Source: Thermoanaerobacteraceae bacterium (GTDB taxonomy: Bacteria; Bacillota; Thermoanaerobacteria; Thermoanaerobacterales; UBA4877). Taken from it: a stretch of 64,000 nt of DNA. A program made the translations under genes and the position numbers. Shown here piece by piece: positions 8,175-16,232 of this stretch (position 1 is the stretch's first letter; the number at the start of each line of letters is the position of its first letter). The DNA lies in the NCBI GenBank assembly GCA_030016635.1, contig JASEJQ010000001.1, positions 10,092 through 74,091 of the forward strand. The letters are read 5' to 3'. The notes below the pieces were generated by a model. That model saw nothing but the letters and a program-made list of their open reading frames with translations, ran no database searches and was not told where the DNA came from.

Positions 8175-8379
8175 GTTGCAAAATGTGATGCAGGTCATTG
8201 CTAAATTAATTTAATTTTGTTATTATTATTATGACCATAATTCTATAGTTGCAACAATTTTTTAAATAGCATGACATGCAACATTAAATGCATCCTTTGA
8301 GGGGGCAAATACAATCGGGCAGCACATTCTATTTTCCCCATACCGGTATACAGGGAAAGCAGGAAGGGAGTTGAACAAA

Positions 8380-10014
8380 ATGGCAATGGATAACAGCAGG
8401 ATGGAGAGACTTATAGAAAAAGCCAGAGAGAGCTTTTATGAAGAACTGGAAGTAAAACTTGTACGGATGGCAGAAATCCTTAGCAAGGGGAAGGACATAG
8501 ATGAAGCGGAATCAGAAGAACTGAAGATATTTTTCCACTCCATCAAGGGGACTGCTGCCACACTGGGCTTGAGTGAACTGGCAGAGATTGGTCTAAATGG
8601 TGAGGCACTGTTAGAGGATCAGGATGCAGTGGAGAACACTACAGAATTATCATTTTACCTTTTCAAGATAAAAGAGAAGCTCTCAGAGTACAATAAAATA
8701 CCATGTCACCAGGCCTTACCTACTTTTGACAGCGCATATGTCAATATAGAGAGCCGTGGCATGATACTTATAGTGGATGATGACCCCATTATACTGGGCC
8801 TTTTAGAAAATGCTTTTGAGGATGAGGGCTATTCTGTAGGTATTCTGGATAACCCTCTGGAGATTGAGGATGCCATAGATAAAAATCCTCCGGATATAGT
8901 CCTTTTAGACGTAGTCATGCCGGAGATGGACGGCTATGAAGCGCTTAAAATAATAAAAGGCAGGTACGAGGATATACCTGTAGTCTTTATAACCGGCCGT
9001 TCAGGCATAGAGGACCGAATCAAAGGTCTAAAAGCTGATGTGGATGACTATATTATAAAACCTTTTGACATAGAAGAGCTTGTACCCAGGATAGAACTTA
9101 TATTAAAAAGATACAACCGCCTTAAGGAAAAGTTGATATATGACCCCCTCACCGGTGCACATACCAGGCAGTATATGAACGAGAGGTTGGAGGAGGAATT
9201 TTCCAGATACGAGAGGGGTGGCAGGGCATTTTCTGTTGCCTTCTTAGACATTGATAAGTTTAAGGACTTTAACGACACTTACGGACATGCAGCCGGCGAC
9301 TATGTACTGAAAGGCTTTGCGGAGTTTATATTAAACTCTATCCGCAAGAGCGACAGCCTTTATAGATACGGGGGCGAGGAGTTTGTGCTGCTCATGCCGG
9401 ATACCTCTGAGATCCAAGCAATGCTGGCTGTAGAAAGGATAAGAGAGGAACTTTCAAAAAAGACCTTCAACTTTGAGGGGCATGAGTTTAAGATTACGTT
9501 CAGTGCGGGTGTAAAAGAGGCGGAAAGGGAAGCGGATGACCCGCAGGGGATTATAAGGCAGGCTGATAGGGCTATGTACGCTGCTAAGGAGGCGGGGAGG
9601 AACAGGGTCGTAATATATTCTGAGATAGAGAAGGGGAAACCTAAAAAGAGAAAAAAGGTAATGATAGTTGATGATGAGAATGTCATAGCCATGCTTATAA
9701 AGTCAAGTATGAGGGACATAGGTGTGGATGTGACGGTGGTGAGGGATGGGGATGCTGCTGTGAAAAAAGCTGTGGAAGAAAGACCCGACCTGATTATCCT
9801 GGACCTCATGCTTCCCAAAATGAGCGGTTTTGAGGTATTGGAGTCATTGAAGTCAAGACTTGAGACAAAAGGCATAAAAGTAATTGTAGTGTCATCCAAG
9901 AAACAGGATGAGGATATAGCTAAAGTCTTTGAGCTTGGTGCCGATGACTATGTTAGAAAGCCATTTTCCATAGGTGAACTGAAGATGAGGGCTTTAAAGC
10001 AATTAGATAGGTAG
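8380..10014 (+). CDS. HPt-REC-GGDEF-REC hybrid diguanylate cyclase
   Basis: A 544-residue cytosolic signalling protein predicted to make cyclic di-GMP under phosphorelay control. Domains in order: HPt at about 5-105 with phospho-acceptor His in FFHSIKGTAA; receiver at about 125-240 with Asp in LLDVVMPEMDG; GGDEF at about 250-420 with active GGEEF and an RxxD (RKSD) inhibitory site five residues before it; second receiver at about 430-544 with Asp in ILDLMLPKMSG. ATG 8380 lies nine bases after GGAAGGGAG; the TTG at 8371 touches that site. No partner kinase is adjacent. Confidence 0.92.
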   Translation: MAMDNSRMERLIEKARESFYEELEVKLVRMAEILSKGKDIDEAESEELKIFFHSIKGTAATLGLSELAEIGLNGEALLEDQDAVENTTELSFYLFKIKEKLSEYNKIPCHQALPTFDSAYVNIESRGMILIVDDDPIILGLLENAFEDEGYSVGILDNPLEIEDAIDKNPPDIVLLDVVMPEMDGYEALKIIKGRYEDIPVVFITGRSGIEDRIKGLKADVDDYIIKPFDIEELVPRIELILKRYNRLKEKLIYDPLTGAHTRQYMNERLEEEFSRYERGGRAFSVAFLDIDKFKDFNDTYGHAAGDYVLKGFAEFILNSIRKSDSLYRYGGEEFVLLMPDTSEIQAMLAVERIREELSKKTFNFEGHEFKITFSAGVKEAEREADDPQGIIRQADRAMYAAKEAGRNRVVIYSEIEKGKPKKRKKVMIVDDENVIAMLIKSSMRDIGVDVTVVRDGDAAVKKAVEERPDLIILDLMLPKMSGFEVLESLKSRLETKGIKVIVVSSKKQDEDIAKVFELGADDYVRKPFSIGELKMRALKQLDR

Positions 10015-10031
10015 AGAGGTGCGATTATACC

Positions 10032-10058
10032 AAAAGGAGGCTTAAACGCCGCCTTTTT
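10032..10058. terminator. Bidirectional terminator between convergent genes
   Basis: Near-perfect stem AAAAGGAGGC / GCCGCCTTTT with T runs on both strands, between the cyclase and the ATPase; it overlaps the last codons of the ATPase. Confidence 0.7.
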
Positions 10059-12138
10059 GTAATGTCCGCAGGGAGTTTAGCACAGCTATTATAGTCACAC
10101 CCGTGTCGGCAAATACTGACTCCCACATGGTGGCTATCCCAAAAGCTCCCATGATGAGGAACAGGCCCTTTACCGCCAGTGCGAAGACTATATTCTGCCA
10201 TGCGATAGAATTTGTTCTCCTGGCTATTCCTATGGCTTTTACAAGATCATAAGGGTTATCATTCATGAGGACGATGTCTGCAGCCTCAACAGCTGCATCG
10301 CTACCCAGTGCTCCCATGGCCACACCTACATCAGCTCTGGCTATAACAGGGGCGTCATTTATTCCGTCACCCACGAACACGACTGAACCTTTTTTCTTTT
10401 GTCTCTGCAGTTCTTCCAGTTTTGCTACCTTATCCTGGGGGAGAAGCTCAGCATAATGTTCATCTATACCCAGCTTTTCAGCCATGTACTCTGCGGCATA
10501 TCTGTTATCCCCTGTAAGCATTACCGTCTTTCTCACTCCGAGAGACTTTAGCGACCTTATAGCCTTATAGGAGTCATCTTTTGGCTCATCGGCTATGGTG
10601 ATGTATCCTAAATACCTTCTATTTAAAGCCACATAGACTACCGTGGCGTTTATATCGCAGTCGCTGTGTTCTATATTTTCCAGATGGAGCATCCTGTCAT
10701 TTCCGACAAGGATAAACCCTTCATCCGTCTCAGCCTTTATCCCTGTGCCGGACATCTCTTCGTAGTTTTTTATCATGGGTTCATCGACTGGCTTACCGTA
10801 TGCCTCTACTATTGACCGTGCTATAGGGTGTGACGAATTGACCTCAGCTATGGCTGCGCATTTTAAGACATCCTCCTTGCCAAACCCATTCCTTGGCACT
10901 ACCTCTGTCACCTTGAACGTACCCTTTGTTAGAGTGCCTGTCTTGTCAAACACCACAGAGTCTACCCTGTTTAATGCCTCTAAATAGTTTCCACCCTTTG
11001 CCAGTATCCCCTCACGGGAAGCCCTTCCTATTCCTCCAAAGAAGGCCAGAGGTACGGAAAGCACCAGAGCGCATGGACAGGATATTACCAGGAATACCAG
11101 TGCCCTGTATATATATTCCGAAAGGGTAGCTCCCGTTATGAAGAGAGGCGGGATAAAGGCTATCAATGCGGCTAAGCCTACCACCACAGGGGTATAGTAT
11201 CTGGCGAACTTTGTTATGAACCTCTCCGTAGGTGCCTTCTCCGATGAGGCATTCTCCACCAGCTCCAGTATCCTGGTAACCGTAGACTTGCCAAACTCTC
11301 TTGTGACCCGAAGCTCTATCAGGGCATCAGTATCTATAAAGCCGCTCAAGACCTCCTGGCCAGGCCCAATGCTCCTCGGGACGGACTCACCTGTCAGGGC
11401 GGATGTGTCAAAGCTGGCCTGGCCTGCCTGCACTACCCCGTCTAAGGGGACCCTCTCACCAGGTTTTACTACAATAACATCCCCAACATTTACCTCTTTA
11501 GGATTTACAGTGAAAACCCCATCATCCCTTTTAAGGTTAGCATAGTCCGGCCTTATATTTATAAGGGACTTAATAGACCTCCTCGACCTATCCACAGCCA
11601 TGTCCTCTAAGAGTTCTCCAATCGTATAAAAAAGCATGACGGCTATGGCCTCTGCATACTCTCCTATAGCAAAAGCACCCAATGTGGCTACACTCATGAG
11701 GAAGCTTTCATCAAAGAACTCCAGATGAACGGCATTCTTAAAGGCCCTCCAGAGCACCATGTGTCCGGTTATTATATAGGAACCAACAAAAAGCGAAACC
11801 TCAAGCCACAGAGGCAGAGAGAACACCATGGGCACTACAAGCAGCACAGCTCCAATTACTACAGTTATTATCCTGCCCCTAATATTTTCCTCATTTCCTT
11901 CTTTATCATCGTCGGCATCTTTTTCAGTAATTACAGTAACCTCTGGTTCCAGTTCCCTTACTGTACTCTTTACAATCAGGTCCACATCCGCATTCTCGTC
12001 GGTCGTCACCATCATCTTGCCTGAAGCAAAGCTGACAGTGCATCCGGCTATTCCATCCTTGCTGGCCACAGCTCTTTCCAGTTTCTCCGCACAGTCCGCA
12101 CAGTCTAAATTTTCAAGCCGGTATATCTTTTTTTCCAT
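10042..12138 (-). CDS. Zn/Cd/Co-type heavy-metal P1B ATPase
   Basis: Membrane pump exporting divalent soft metals. Visible in order: an N-terminal HMA domain with DCADC, an acidic stretch (about 75-85), TGES actuator loop, SCPCALVLSVP in the metal-binding helix, DKTGTL with the phosphorylated Asp, MLTGDN and GDGINDAP. About 698 residues from ATG 12138, set by GAGGTGAGG six bases upstream; a GTG at 12150 lies within that site. CPC plus the ArsR-family operator just upstream point to Zn/Cd/Co rather than Cu. Two GGCCWGGCC copies fall in the gene (11358, 11416). Confidence 0.93.
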   Translation of the reverse strand: MEKKIYRLENLDCADCAEKLERAVASKDGIAGCTVSFASGKMMVTTDENADVDLIVKSTVRELEPEVTVITEKDADDDKEGNEENIRGRIITVVIGAVLLVVPMVFSLPLWLEVSLFVGSYIITGHMVLWRAFKNAVHLEFFDESFLMSVATLGAFAIGEYAEAIAVMLFYTIGELLEDMAVDRSRRSIKSLINIRPDYANLKRDDGVFTVNPKEVNVGDVIVVKPGERVPLDGVVQAGQASFDTSALTGESVPRSIGPGQEVLSGFIDTDALIELRVTREFGKSTVTRILELVENASSEKAPTERFITKFARYYTPVVVGLAALIAFIPPLFITGATLSEYIYRALVFLVISCPCALVLSVPLAFFGGIGRASREGILAKGGNYLEALNRVDSVVFDKTGTLTKGTFKVTEVVPRNGFGKEDVLKCAAIAEVNSSHPIARSIVEAYGKPVDEPMIKNYEEMSGTGIKAETDEGFILVGNDRMLHLENIEHSDCDINATVVYVALNRRYLGYITIADEPKDDSYKAIRSLKSLGVRKTVMLTGDNRYAAEYMAEKLGIDEHYAELLPQDKVAKLEELQRQKKKGSVVFVGDGINDAPVIARADVGVAMGALGSDAAVEAADIVLMNDNPYDLVKAIGIARRTNSIAWQNIVFALAVKGLFLIMGAFGIATMWESVFADTGVTIIAVLNSLRTLQKGGV

Positions 12139-12161
12139 TGAGGGCCTCACCTCATCTCACG

Positions 12162-12185
12162 ATATATGAACAACTGCTCATATAT
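12162..12185 (-). promoter_or_regulatory. ArsR/SmtB-type metal operator of the ATPase
   Basis: Inverted repeat ATATATGAACA-AC-TGCTCATATAT, which fits the 12-2-12 operator of CadC/CzrA/SmtB repressors with one mismatch. It lies just downstream of a minus-strand promoter: TTGATT (12215-12210), 17-base spacer, TAATAT (12192-12187). A bound repressor would cover the start point and metal would release it. No ArsR-family gene is in this window, so the repressor must act from elsewhere. Confidence 0.8.
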
Positions 12186-12481
12186 AATATTATCATACCT
12201 ATCTGCATAAATCAATAAAAGAAGCCCGAATTAAACGTCTGAGTTCACACCACATACCAAGTCCTTTTTTACAGTGAACGCCTTCCACATTGCACCCACG
12301 TAATAACGAAAGTTGTTCTAAAAGCATCTCTTGTATGTCCATGCCTCTTTATATAATTTACTGTTTGCTTATGCAGTACATCATAATGTGGGGCACAATA
12401 ATTTATTCCAGTTAACGTTGATATGACTGGCGGAATTAGTATGACATATTTACAGTATATAATATTTTTTTTAACACAAAA

Positions 12482-12508
12482 GAAGGACTTTTTGATTTTA
12501 TATCGAAT
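12482..12508 (+). promoter_or_regulatory. Sigma-H promoter of the Cys-rich protein/gap unit
   Basis: GAAGGACTT, 11 bases, ATCGAAT, matching the sigma-H consensus RNAGGAWWW-N11/12-RNNGAAT in all but one W position. It lies about 100 bases before the 39-residue gene. The rest of 12216-12480 shows no convincing gene. Confidence 0.6.
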
Positions 12509-12608
12509 ATATATAATATAAAGTATGATATTAATGTTAAATATGTCTTATATTTGTGTTCTTATTGGGCAAATAATATATCATAAATAATATAAAGGAG
12601 GGTTTGCT

Positions 12609-12728
12609 ATGAGCATAGAGCAAATAGAAAAAATAAAAAGAATGAACCCAGAATGTCAAACATGTAGCAGTAAATGCGTGAATTGTGAACTGGCTGATAA
12701 ACTTTTAGCATCGTTAGATGAGAAATAA
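12609..12728 (+). CDS. 39-residue four-cysteine micro-protein
   Basis: Starts MSIEQIEKIKRMNPECQTCS after AAAGGAGGG, with a Cx2C-x3-Cx2C cluster (CQTCSSKCVNC) in the middle and a helical tail. Four closely spaced cysteines suggest one bound zinc or a small iron-sulfur site. It ends 16 bases before the GAPDH gene and shares the sigma-H promoter at 12482, so it may be a redox or metal partner of that enzyme; this is inference. I recognise no named family. Confidence 0.75.
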   Translation: MSIEQIEKIKRMNPECQTCSSKCVNCELADKLLASLDEK

Positions 12729-12744
12729 GATTGGGGTGATTTGA

Positions 12745-13755
12745 TTGGCTTCGAGGGTTGCCATAAATGGTTTAGGGAGGATAGGCACAAATATCCTCCG
12801 CATTATCTTTGAGCATGGAGATGATATAGAATTAGTTGCTGTAAACAGCACAGGAAATTTAGATATGCATGCACATCTCTTGAAATATGATTCCACATAT
12901 GGAGTTTATAAAGGTGACATAGGCAGCAACGAAAAAGCTATCCTAATAGATGGAAAAGAGATCCAGTATTTTCAAGAAAAAGACCCACGTAAACTCCCAT
13001 GGAAAGATCTTAATATAGATATTGTAGTCGAATCTTCAGGTAAATTTAATACCAGGGATGAGGCATACCGGCATATAGAGGCAGGAGCAAAAAATGTAAT
13101 TATAACATCTCCGTCAGATGACGCTGACGCAGTAATAGTAATGGGTGTAAACCAAGAAATATGTGATCCAGAAAAGCACAAAATCATATCCGCATCATCA
13201 TGTACCACCAATTGCATAGCGCCTATAGTGAAAGTAATAGATGAAAGGTTTCATATTATAAAAGGCAGCATGACTACTGTGCATTCATATACCAGTGACC
13301 AAAGACTTTTAGATAAATCCCATAAAGATTTTAGAAGAGCAAGGGCTGCAAATCTTTCAATTATACCAACTACTACAGGTGCAGCCAAGTCAATAGGAAC
13401 TGTACTGCCTGAACTTCAAGGAAAATTGAATGGCATTTCAATTCGAGTACCAACGCCAACGGTTTCATTGGTAGATTTAAGCATTTTAACTTCTAAGCAG
13501 ACCAATGTTGTTGAGCTAAACAATTATTTAAAGAAAATGGCCACCGAACAATTAAACGGAGTAATGTCATATTGTGAAAAACCTCTGGTATCTATTGATT
13601 TTAAAGGGGATCCACACTCTGCCATTATTGATTCACTTTCTACTATGGTCATAGATGGAAACATGGTAAAAATCCTAGCTTGGTATGATAATGAATATGG
13701 ATACAGCAATCGAGTTATTGATTTAATAAAATATATCACACTAAAAAGGGACTGA
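12745..13755 (+). CDS. gap: Glyceraldehyde-3-phosphate dehydrogenase, GapB-like coenzyme site
   Basis: Type I phosphorylating GAPDH of 336 residues. It shows the Rossmann motif NGLGRIGTN, catalytic Cys in SASSCTTNC (about 152), SIIPTTTGAAK, the substrate-site RVPTPTVSLVDL and WYDNEYGYSNR. After the second beta strand the sequence is VAVNSTGNLD, with Ser where strict NAD enzymes carry Asp; this is seen in NADP-using GapB-type enzymes, so an NADP preference is likely. It starts at TTG 12745 after GGGGTGA. There is no pgk or tpi next to it, and its codon use is AT-richer than in most neighbours, so it is probably an accessory or acquired copy. Confidence 0.95.
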   Translation: MASRVAINGLGRIGTNILRIIFEHGDDIELVAVNSTGNLDMHAHLLKYDSTYGVYKGDIGSNEKAILIDGKEIQYFQEKDPRKLPWKDLNIDIVVESSGKFNTRDEAYRHIEAGAKNVIITSPSDDADAVIVMGVNQEICDPEKHKIISASSCTTNCIAPIVKVIDERFHIIKGSMTTVHSYTSDQRLLDKSHKDFRRARAANLSIIPTTTGAAKSIGTVLPELQGKLNGISIRVPTPTVSLVDLSILTSKQTNVVELNNYLKKMATEQLNGVMSYCEKPLVSIDFKGDPHSAIIDSLSTMVIDGNMVKILAWYDNEYGYSNRVIDLIKYITLKRD

Positions 13756-13769
13756 CATAGTCCCTATAT
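13747..13769 (+). terminator. Weak terminator after gap
   Basis: Stem GGGAC/GTCCC around TGACATA at the gap stop codon, followed by TATATTTG rather than a solid T run. Confidence 0.4.
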
Positions 13770-13808
13770 TTGTACACAAAAGCCTCCATCACTTTTGCCA
13801 ATTAAAGC

Positions 13809-13955
13809 TTATTTTAAAATCCCTATTACAACCCTGCCATCATGGAGGGTTTTAAAAATCACATTATCACCTATATCAGACCCTATATATTTTCGTATAT
13901 TAGCAGGTATCTGTACCTGACCCTTTCCGGTAATCTTTACCTTTCTCTGCAGCAT
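13809..13955 (-). CDS. Mini AbrB/SpoVT-family DNA-binding protein
   Basis: 48 residues, MLQRKVKITGKGQVQIPANI and onward, which is one swapped-hairpin AbrB domain (KITGKGQVQIP.N.RKYIG...GD.V) and nothing else. Such proteins are transition-state repressors or antitoxins. ATG 13955 has GGAGGTG upstream. No toxin gene is adjacent, so it is either an orphan antitoxin or an autonomous regulator. An inverted repeat over its promoter (13994-14027) suggests autoregulation. Confidence 0.75.
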   Translation of the reverse strand: MLQRKVKITGKGQVQIPANIRKYIGSDIGDNVIFKTLHDGRVVIGILK

Positions 13956-13993
13956 GCTTACTCACCTCCATCATATATTCCCTGATATTATTG

Positions 13994-14027
13994 TAATTCA
14001 TTAATTATATTATATATCAATGAATTA
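13994..14027 (-). promoter_or_regulatory. Inverted repeat over the mini-AbrB promoter
   Basis: Perfect 9-bp arms TAATTCATT / AATGAATTA separated by 16 bases that include TATAAT-like sequence on the minus strand. Its position suggests an operator. Between 14028 and 14180 only AT-rich sequence is seen. Confidence 0.45.
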
Positions 14028-14181
14028 TACATTATTAATGGATTTTTCAAGGAGAATGCAATCATAAAACACCTATTTTATCATAAAACCTCACCTAATT
14101 TTCCGAATATAAGTTTGCATTAATTTAACATATTGTTCTTTATGCTGTACTCTTATCCTGTCGCGATAATCTAAGAGGGTG

Positions 14182-14197
14182 CACCCTTCAAAGGGTG
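14182..14197 (+). promoter_or_regulatory. Hairpin covering the sigma-factor ribosome site
   Basis: Stem CACCCT/AGGGTG with loop TCAA pairs away the AAGGGTGG ribosome site of the gene that starts at TTG 14205. Together with the rare start codon this predicts low or regulated translation. Confidence 0.45.
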
Positions 14198-14204
14198 GAT
14201 ACTG

Positions 14205-14783
14205 TTGGAAACAATAGAATTAAATGACCTTGTCAGGATGGCTAAGTCGGGGGATCAAGAGTCTGCAGTGGAAATCTTGAGGCGGTTTGCTCCACTCAAG
14301 ATAAAGCTCATAAAAAACTATTTTGGATATGGTACCGACTGGGACGACTATCTCTCCGAGGGAGACAGGATAATAATGGAGTCTATAAGGGACTATGATT
14401 TGGGAAGGAATGTCCCCTTTGAATCGTATCTAAAGATAAAATTGAGGTATCTATATCAGAACATCAGGGCAAGGAAGAAGGAACTCATATACCTGGACCA
14501 GGAGATAGGAGATGGTATTACAATGACTGACATACTGGAGTCGGATGACCCTCCCATAGATGAGCCCATCATAGGCATTGCCGAGAGGGATGAGGTAAGG
14601 GAAGCCCTGAACAGTCTTACTGAAAAACAAAAGACCATAATTGAGCTTCACTTCTATCAGGAGAAAAGCATTAGACAGTGCTCAGAGATAATGGGCATAT
14701 CATATCAATCCGCTGTGGAACTAAAAGGGAGGGCTATAAAATCCCTGACAGACATAATAAAAAATTTGCAAAAGGTATTGTAA
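14205..14783 (+). CDS. Sigma-70-family RNA polymerase sigma factor
   Basis: 192 residues with a short region 2 (about 25-90; DWDDYLSEGDRIIMESI and YDLGRNVPFESYLK) and region 4 helix-turn-helix (about 125-190; LTEKQKTIIELHFYQEKS). There is no anti-sigma gene beside it. It could be an alternative sigma for stress or competence, or a positive regulator of a mobile element; sequence alone does not decide. The start is TTG 14205, six bases after a ribosome site that folds into a hairpin. Confidence 0.8.
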   Translation: METIELNDLVRMAKSGDQESAVEILRRFAPLKIKLIKNYFGYGTDWDDYLSEGDRIIMESIRDYDLGRNVPFESYLKIKLRYLYQNIRARKKELIYLDQEIGDGITMTDILESDDPPIDEPIIGIAERDEVREALNSLTEKQKTIIELHFYQEKSIRQCSEIMGISYQSAVELKGRAIKSLTDIIKNLQKVL

Positions 14784-14811
14784 AGAAATTATGAGTATAG
14801 TAAAATATCTT

Positions 14812-14935
14812 TGAGTGAAGGGGAGTAGTTCAAAACGATACCTCAACACAATGGGCAGCGCAGCCCTGGGGTATCGGCAGCTAGCTGTGAACGAGACCTT
14901 TATTCCGCCTATACGGGATAAAGGTCTTTTATTTT
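14812..14935 (+). promoter_or_regulatory. yybP-ykoY manganese riboswitch with terminator
   Basis: GAAGGGGAGTAG at the 5' side, GGGCAGCGCAGCCCTGGGG in the middle and GAACGAGACC at the end are the conserved parts of the yybP-ykoY Mn2+ aptamer. The terminator stem AGACCTTTATTCC / GGGATAAAGGTCT (14895-14927) with TTTTATTTTT follows and shares sequence with the aptamer end, so Mn2+ should turn the exporter on by antitermination. Confidence 0.9.
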
Positions 14936-14999
14936 TGAAATAATAATTATTATTCTACTGCAGGACTCTTTTTGTAGCAAATCGATTGGAGGTTGTAGT

Positions 15000-15311
15000 A
15001 TGGACTGGAAACTTTTTTTCTTAGCCTTTGGCATGCTCTTCATAGCAGAACTGGGAGATAAGACCCAGCTCACCGTCTTTACCCTGGTCACCCAGTACAA
15101 TAAACCGCTGCCCATATTCTTAGGGGCTTCTCTGGGACTGGTACTTGTTACATTAATAGGTGCCCTCTTTGGCAATTTAGTTGCAAAATACATACCCACT
15201 CACTACCTCCAGCTCATAGCGGGCCTTCTGTTTGTGGGCATAGGAATATATGTCCTCTATTCTGCACTGCCGGAGGTAATGAAGTCTTTGCAGATATTCT
15301 TTAAAAACTAA
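15000..15311 (+). CDS. Half-size TMEM165/GDT1-family Mn2+ exporter
   Basis: 103 residues, three predicted membrane helices, and the family signature E-x-G-D-K-(T/S) in AELGDKTQLTVF at about 17-28. Full-length members carry two such repeats; this has one, so it should work as a homodimer or with a second gene not seen here. The manganese riboswitch directly upstream agrees with a role in Mn2+ (or Ca2+) efflux. GGAGG lies just before its ATG. Confidence 0.9.
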   Translation: MDWKLFFLAFGMLFIAELGDKTQLTVFTLVTQYNKPLPIFLGASLGLVLVTLIGALFGNLVAKYIPTHYLQLIAGLLFVGIGIYVLYSALPEVMKSLQIFFKN

Positions 15312-15319
15312 CTTTGATT

Positions 15320-15610
15320 TTAGTGTAAGAACCGTTTCAATTCCTCATAGAAATTTTCACGGGTGCCGGCCAGTATGACAACAACTGTTGAGCTGCTTTC
15401 TTCAATGATTGTATAAGCCAGCTCATAATTTGTCCTGTTATAATAAATATCATAACAAAAGACACCTGAAAGATCGCCCGTTTTAGGTTCACCAATATAA
15501 GGATCCTTGAGGATTTCATCAACGGCTTTTTGGAAAGCTGCTTTAAGCGGTTTTTCTTTTAACTTTTTTAAATAACGAGCAGCAGGAGGCAGAATAATAA
15601 GCTTGTACAT
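15320..15610 (-). CDS. RelE/ParE-family toxin
   Basis: 96 residues with the RelE/ParE pattern: MYKLIILPPAARYLKKL start, a middle DLSGVFCYDIYYN strand and YTIIEE...VVVILAGTRENFYEEL at the end. Expected to be an mRNA interferase or gyrase poison. Its start lies 3 bases after the stop of the antitoxin gene, the usual antitoxin-first order. It is convergent with the Mn exporter with only 8 bases between, and its GC-richer codon use differs from the flanking genes, suggesting transfer. Confidence 0.85.
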   Translation of the reverse strand: MYKLIILPPAARYLKKLKEKPLKAAFQKAVDEILKDPYIGEPKTGDLSGVFCYDIYYNRTNYELAYTIIEESSSTVVVILAGTRENFYEELKRFLH

Positions 15611-15612
15611 TA

Positions 15613-15951
15613 TTAGTCCTCCGTACCAAAAACATCTTCGTATGTGGAAAATTTAGCTTTACCGGCCGCAGCAAGGCGAGCTTCGTCAAGCAGGTTTTCA
15701 ACGGCGGGGCGGACCTTGCGCCGCATTTCCTTGAACCTTTCGAGAAGCTCAGTCCCGGAAAAGCCTTGAGATATTAAATCAGCAAGGATTTGTTCATCAA
15801 ACTCGCCTGTGTTCTCGCGCACAGGGCGGATAACAAGGGCATTATTTTGAAGATAGCACTCAACTTCCTTTTCAATGCCAAGGATGTTAAAAAATTCTAT
15901 AGGAATGGTTATCTGGCGCTTTTGTGATACGGAAATACGTTTTTTCAACAT
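15613..15951 (-). CDS. AbrB/SpoVT-domain antitoxin
   Basis: 112 residues starting MLKKRISVSQKRQITIPIEF, an AbrB fold at about 1-50, then a charged helical tail that should wrap the toxin. ATG 15951 is fixed by GGGGAGG eight bases upstream; an ATG at 15984 lacks a site. Pairing an AbrB-type antitoxin with a RelE/ParE toxin is a known but less common combination. An inverted repeat on the promoter suggests autorepression. Confidence 0.85.
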   Translation of the reverse strand: MLKKRISVSQKRQITIPIEFFNILGIEKEVECYLQNNALVIRPVRENTGEFDEQILADLISQGFSGTELLERFKEMRRKVRPAVENLLDEARLAAAGKAKFSTYEDVFGTED

Positions 15952-16035
15952 AGAATTACCTCCCCGTTGGGCTGTTTGTAACATAATTGTTTACCCATTC
16001 TTAGAATATGCTGAGTAATGATATAATATACAAAT

Positions 16036-16077
16036 TTTCTTTGATTTAATTATAGCAAAGAAACAAAGAAAAATCAA
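16036..16077 (-). promoter_or_regulatory. Promoter and operator of the AbrB/RelE pair
   Basis: On the minus strand: TTGATT (16077-16072), 17-base spacer, TATAAT (16054-16049). Inverted arms TTTCTTTG / CAAAGAAA (16036-16043 and 16056-16063) straddle the -10 box, a likely site for antitoxin autoregulation. Confidence 0.7.
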
Positions 16078-16232
16078 TTTCAGTTTCAGAGTTAATGTTA
16101 TTCATCCTGTGTAGATTCTTGAGTCTAATTTCAGCGTTTGTGACGATGACAACTATAGCCAATATGACCTGACCGTTTTATAAAAATGGAGATAAAAATG
16201 GATAGAGAAAGTACTGCCAGTCAACAAAAAAG

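Noticed and set aside
8339-8348. Palindrome ATACCGGTAT before the cyclase gene
   Set aside because: Ten bases only, no second copy and no promoter relation that would support an operator.
10265-12169. Plus-strand frames opposite the metal ATPase
   Set aside because: Low-complexity Ser/Pro translations without ribosome sites, antisense to a certain gene.
12199-12342. 47-codon minus-strand frame starting MDIQEMLLEQLSLLRGCN
   Set aside because: GAGG is only one base from the ATG, and the frame runs through the promoter of the metal ATPase; no family resemblance.
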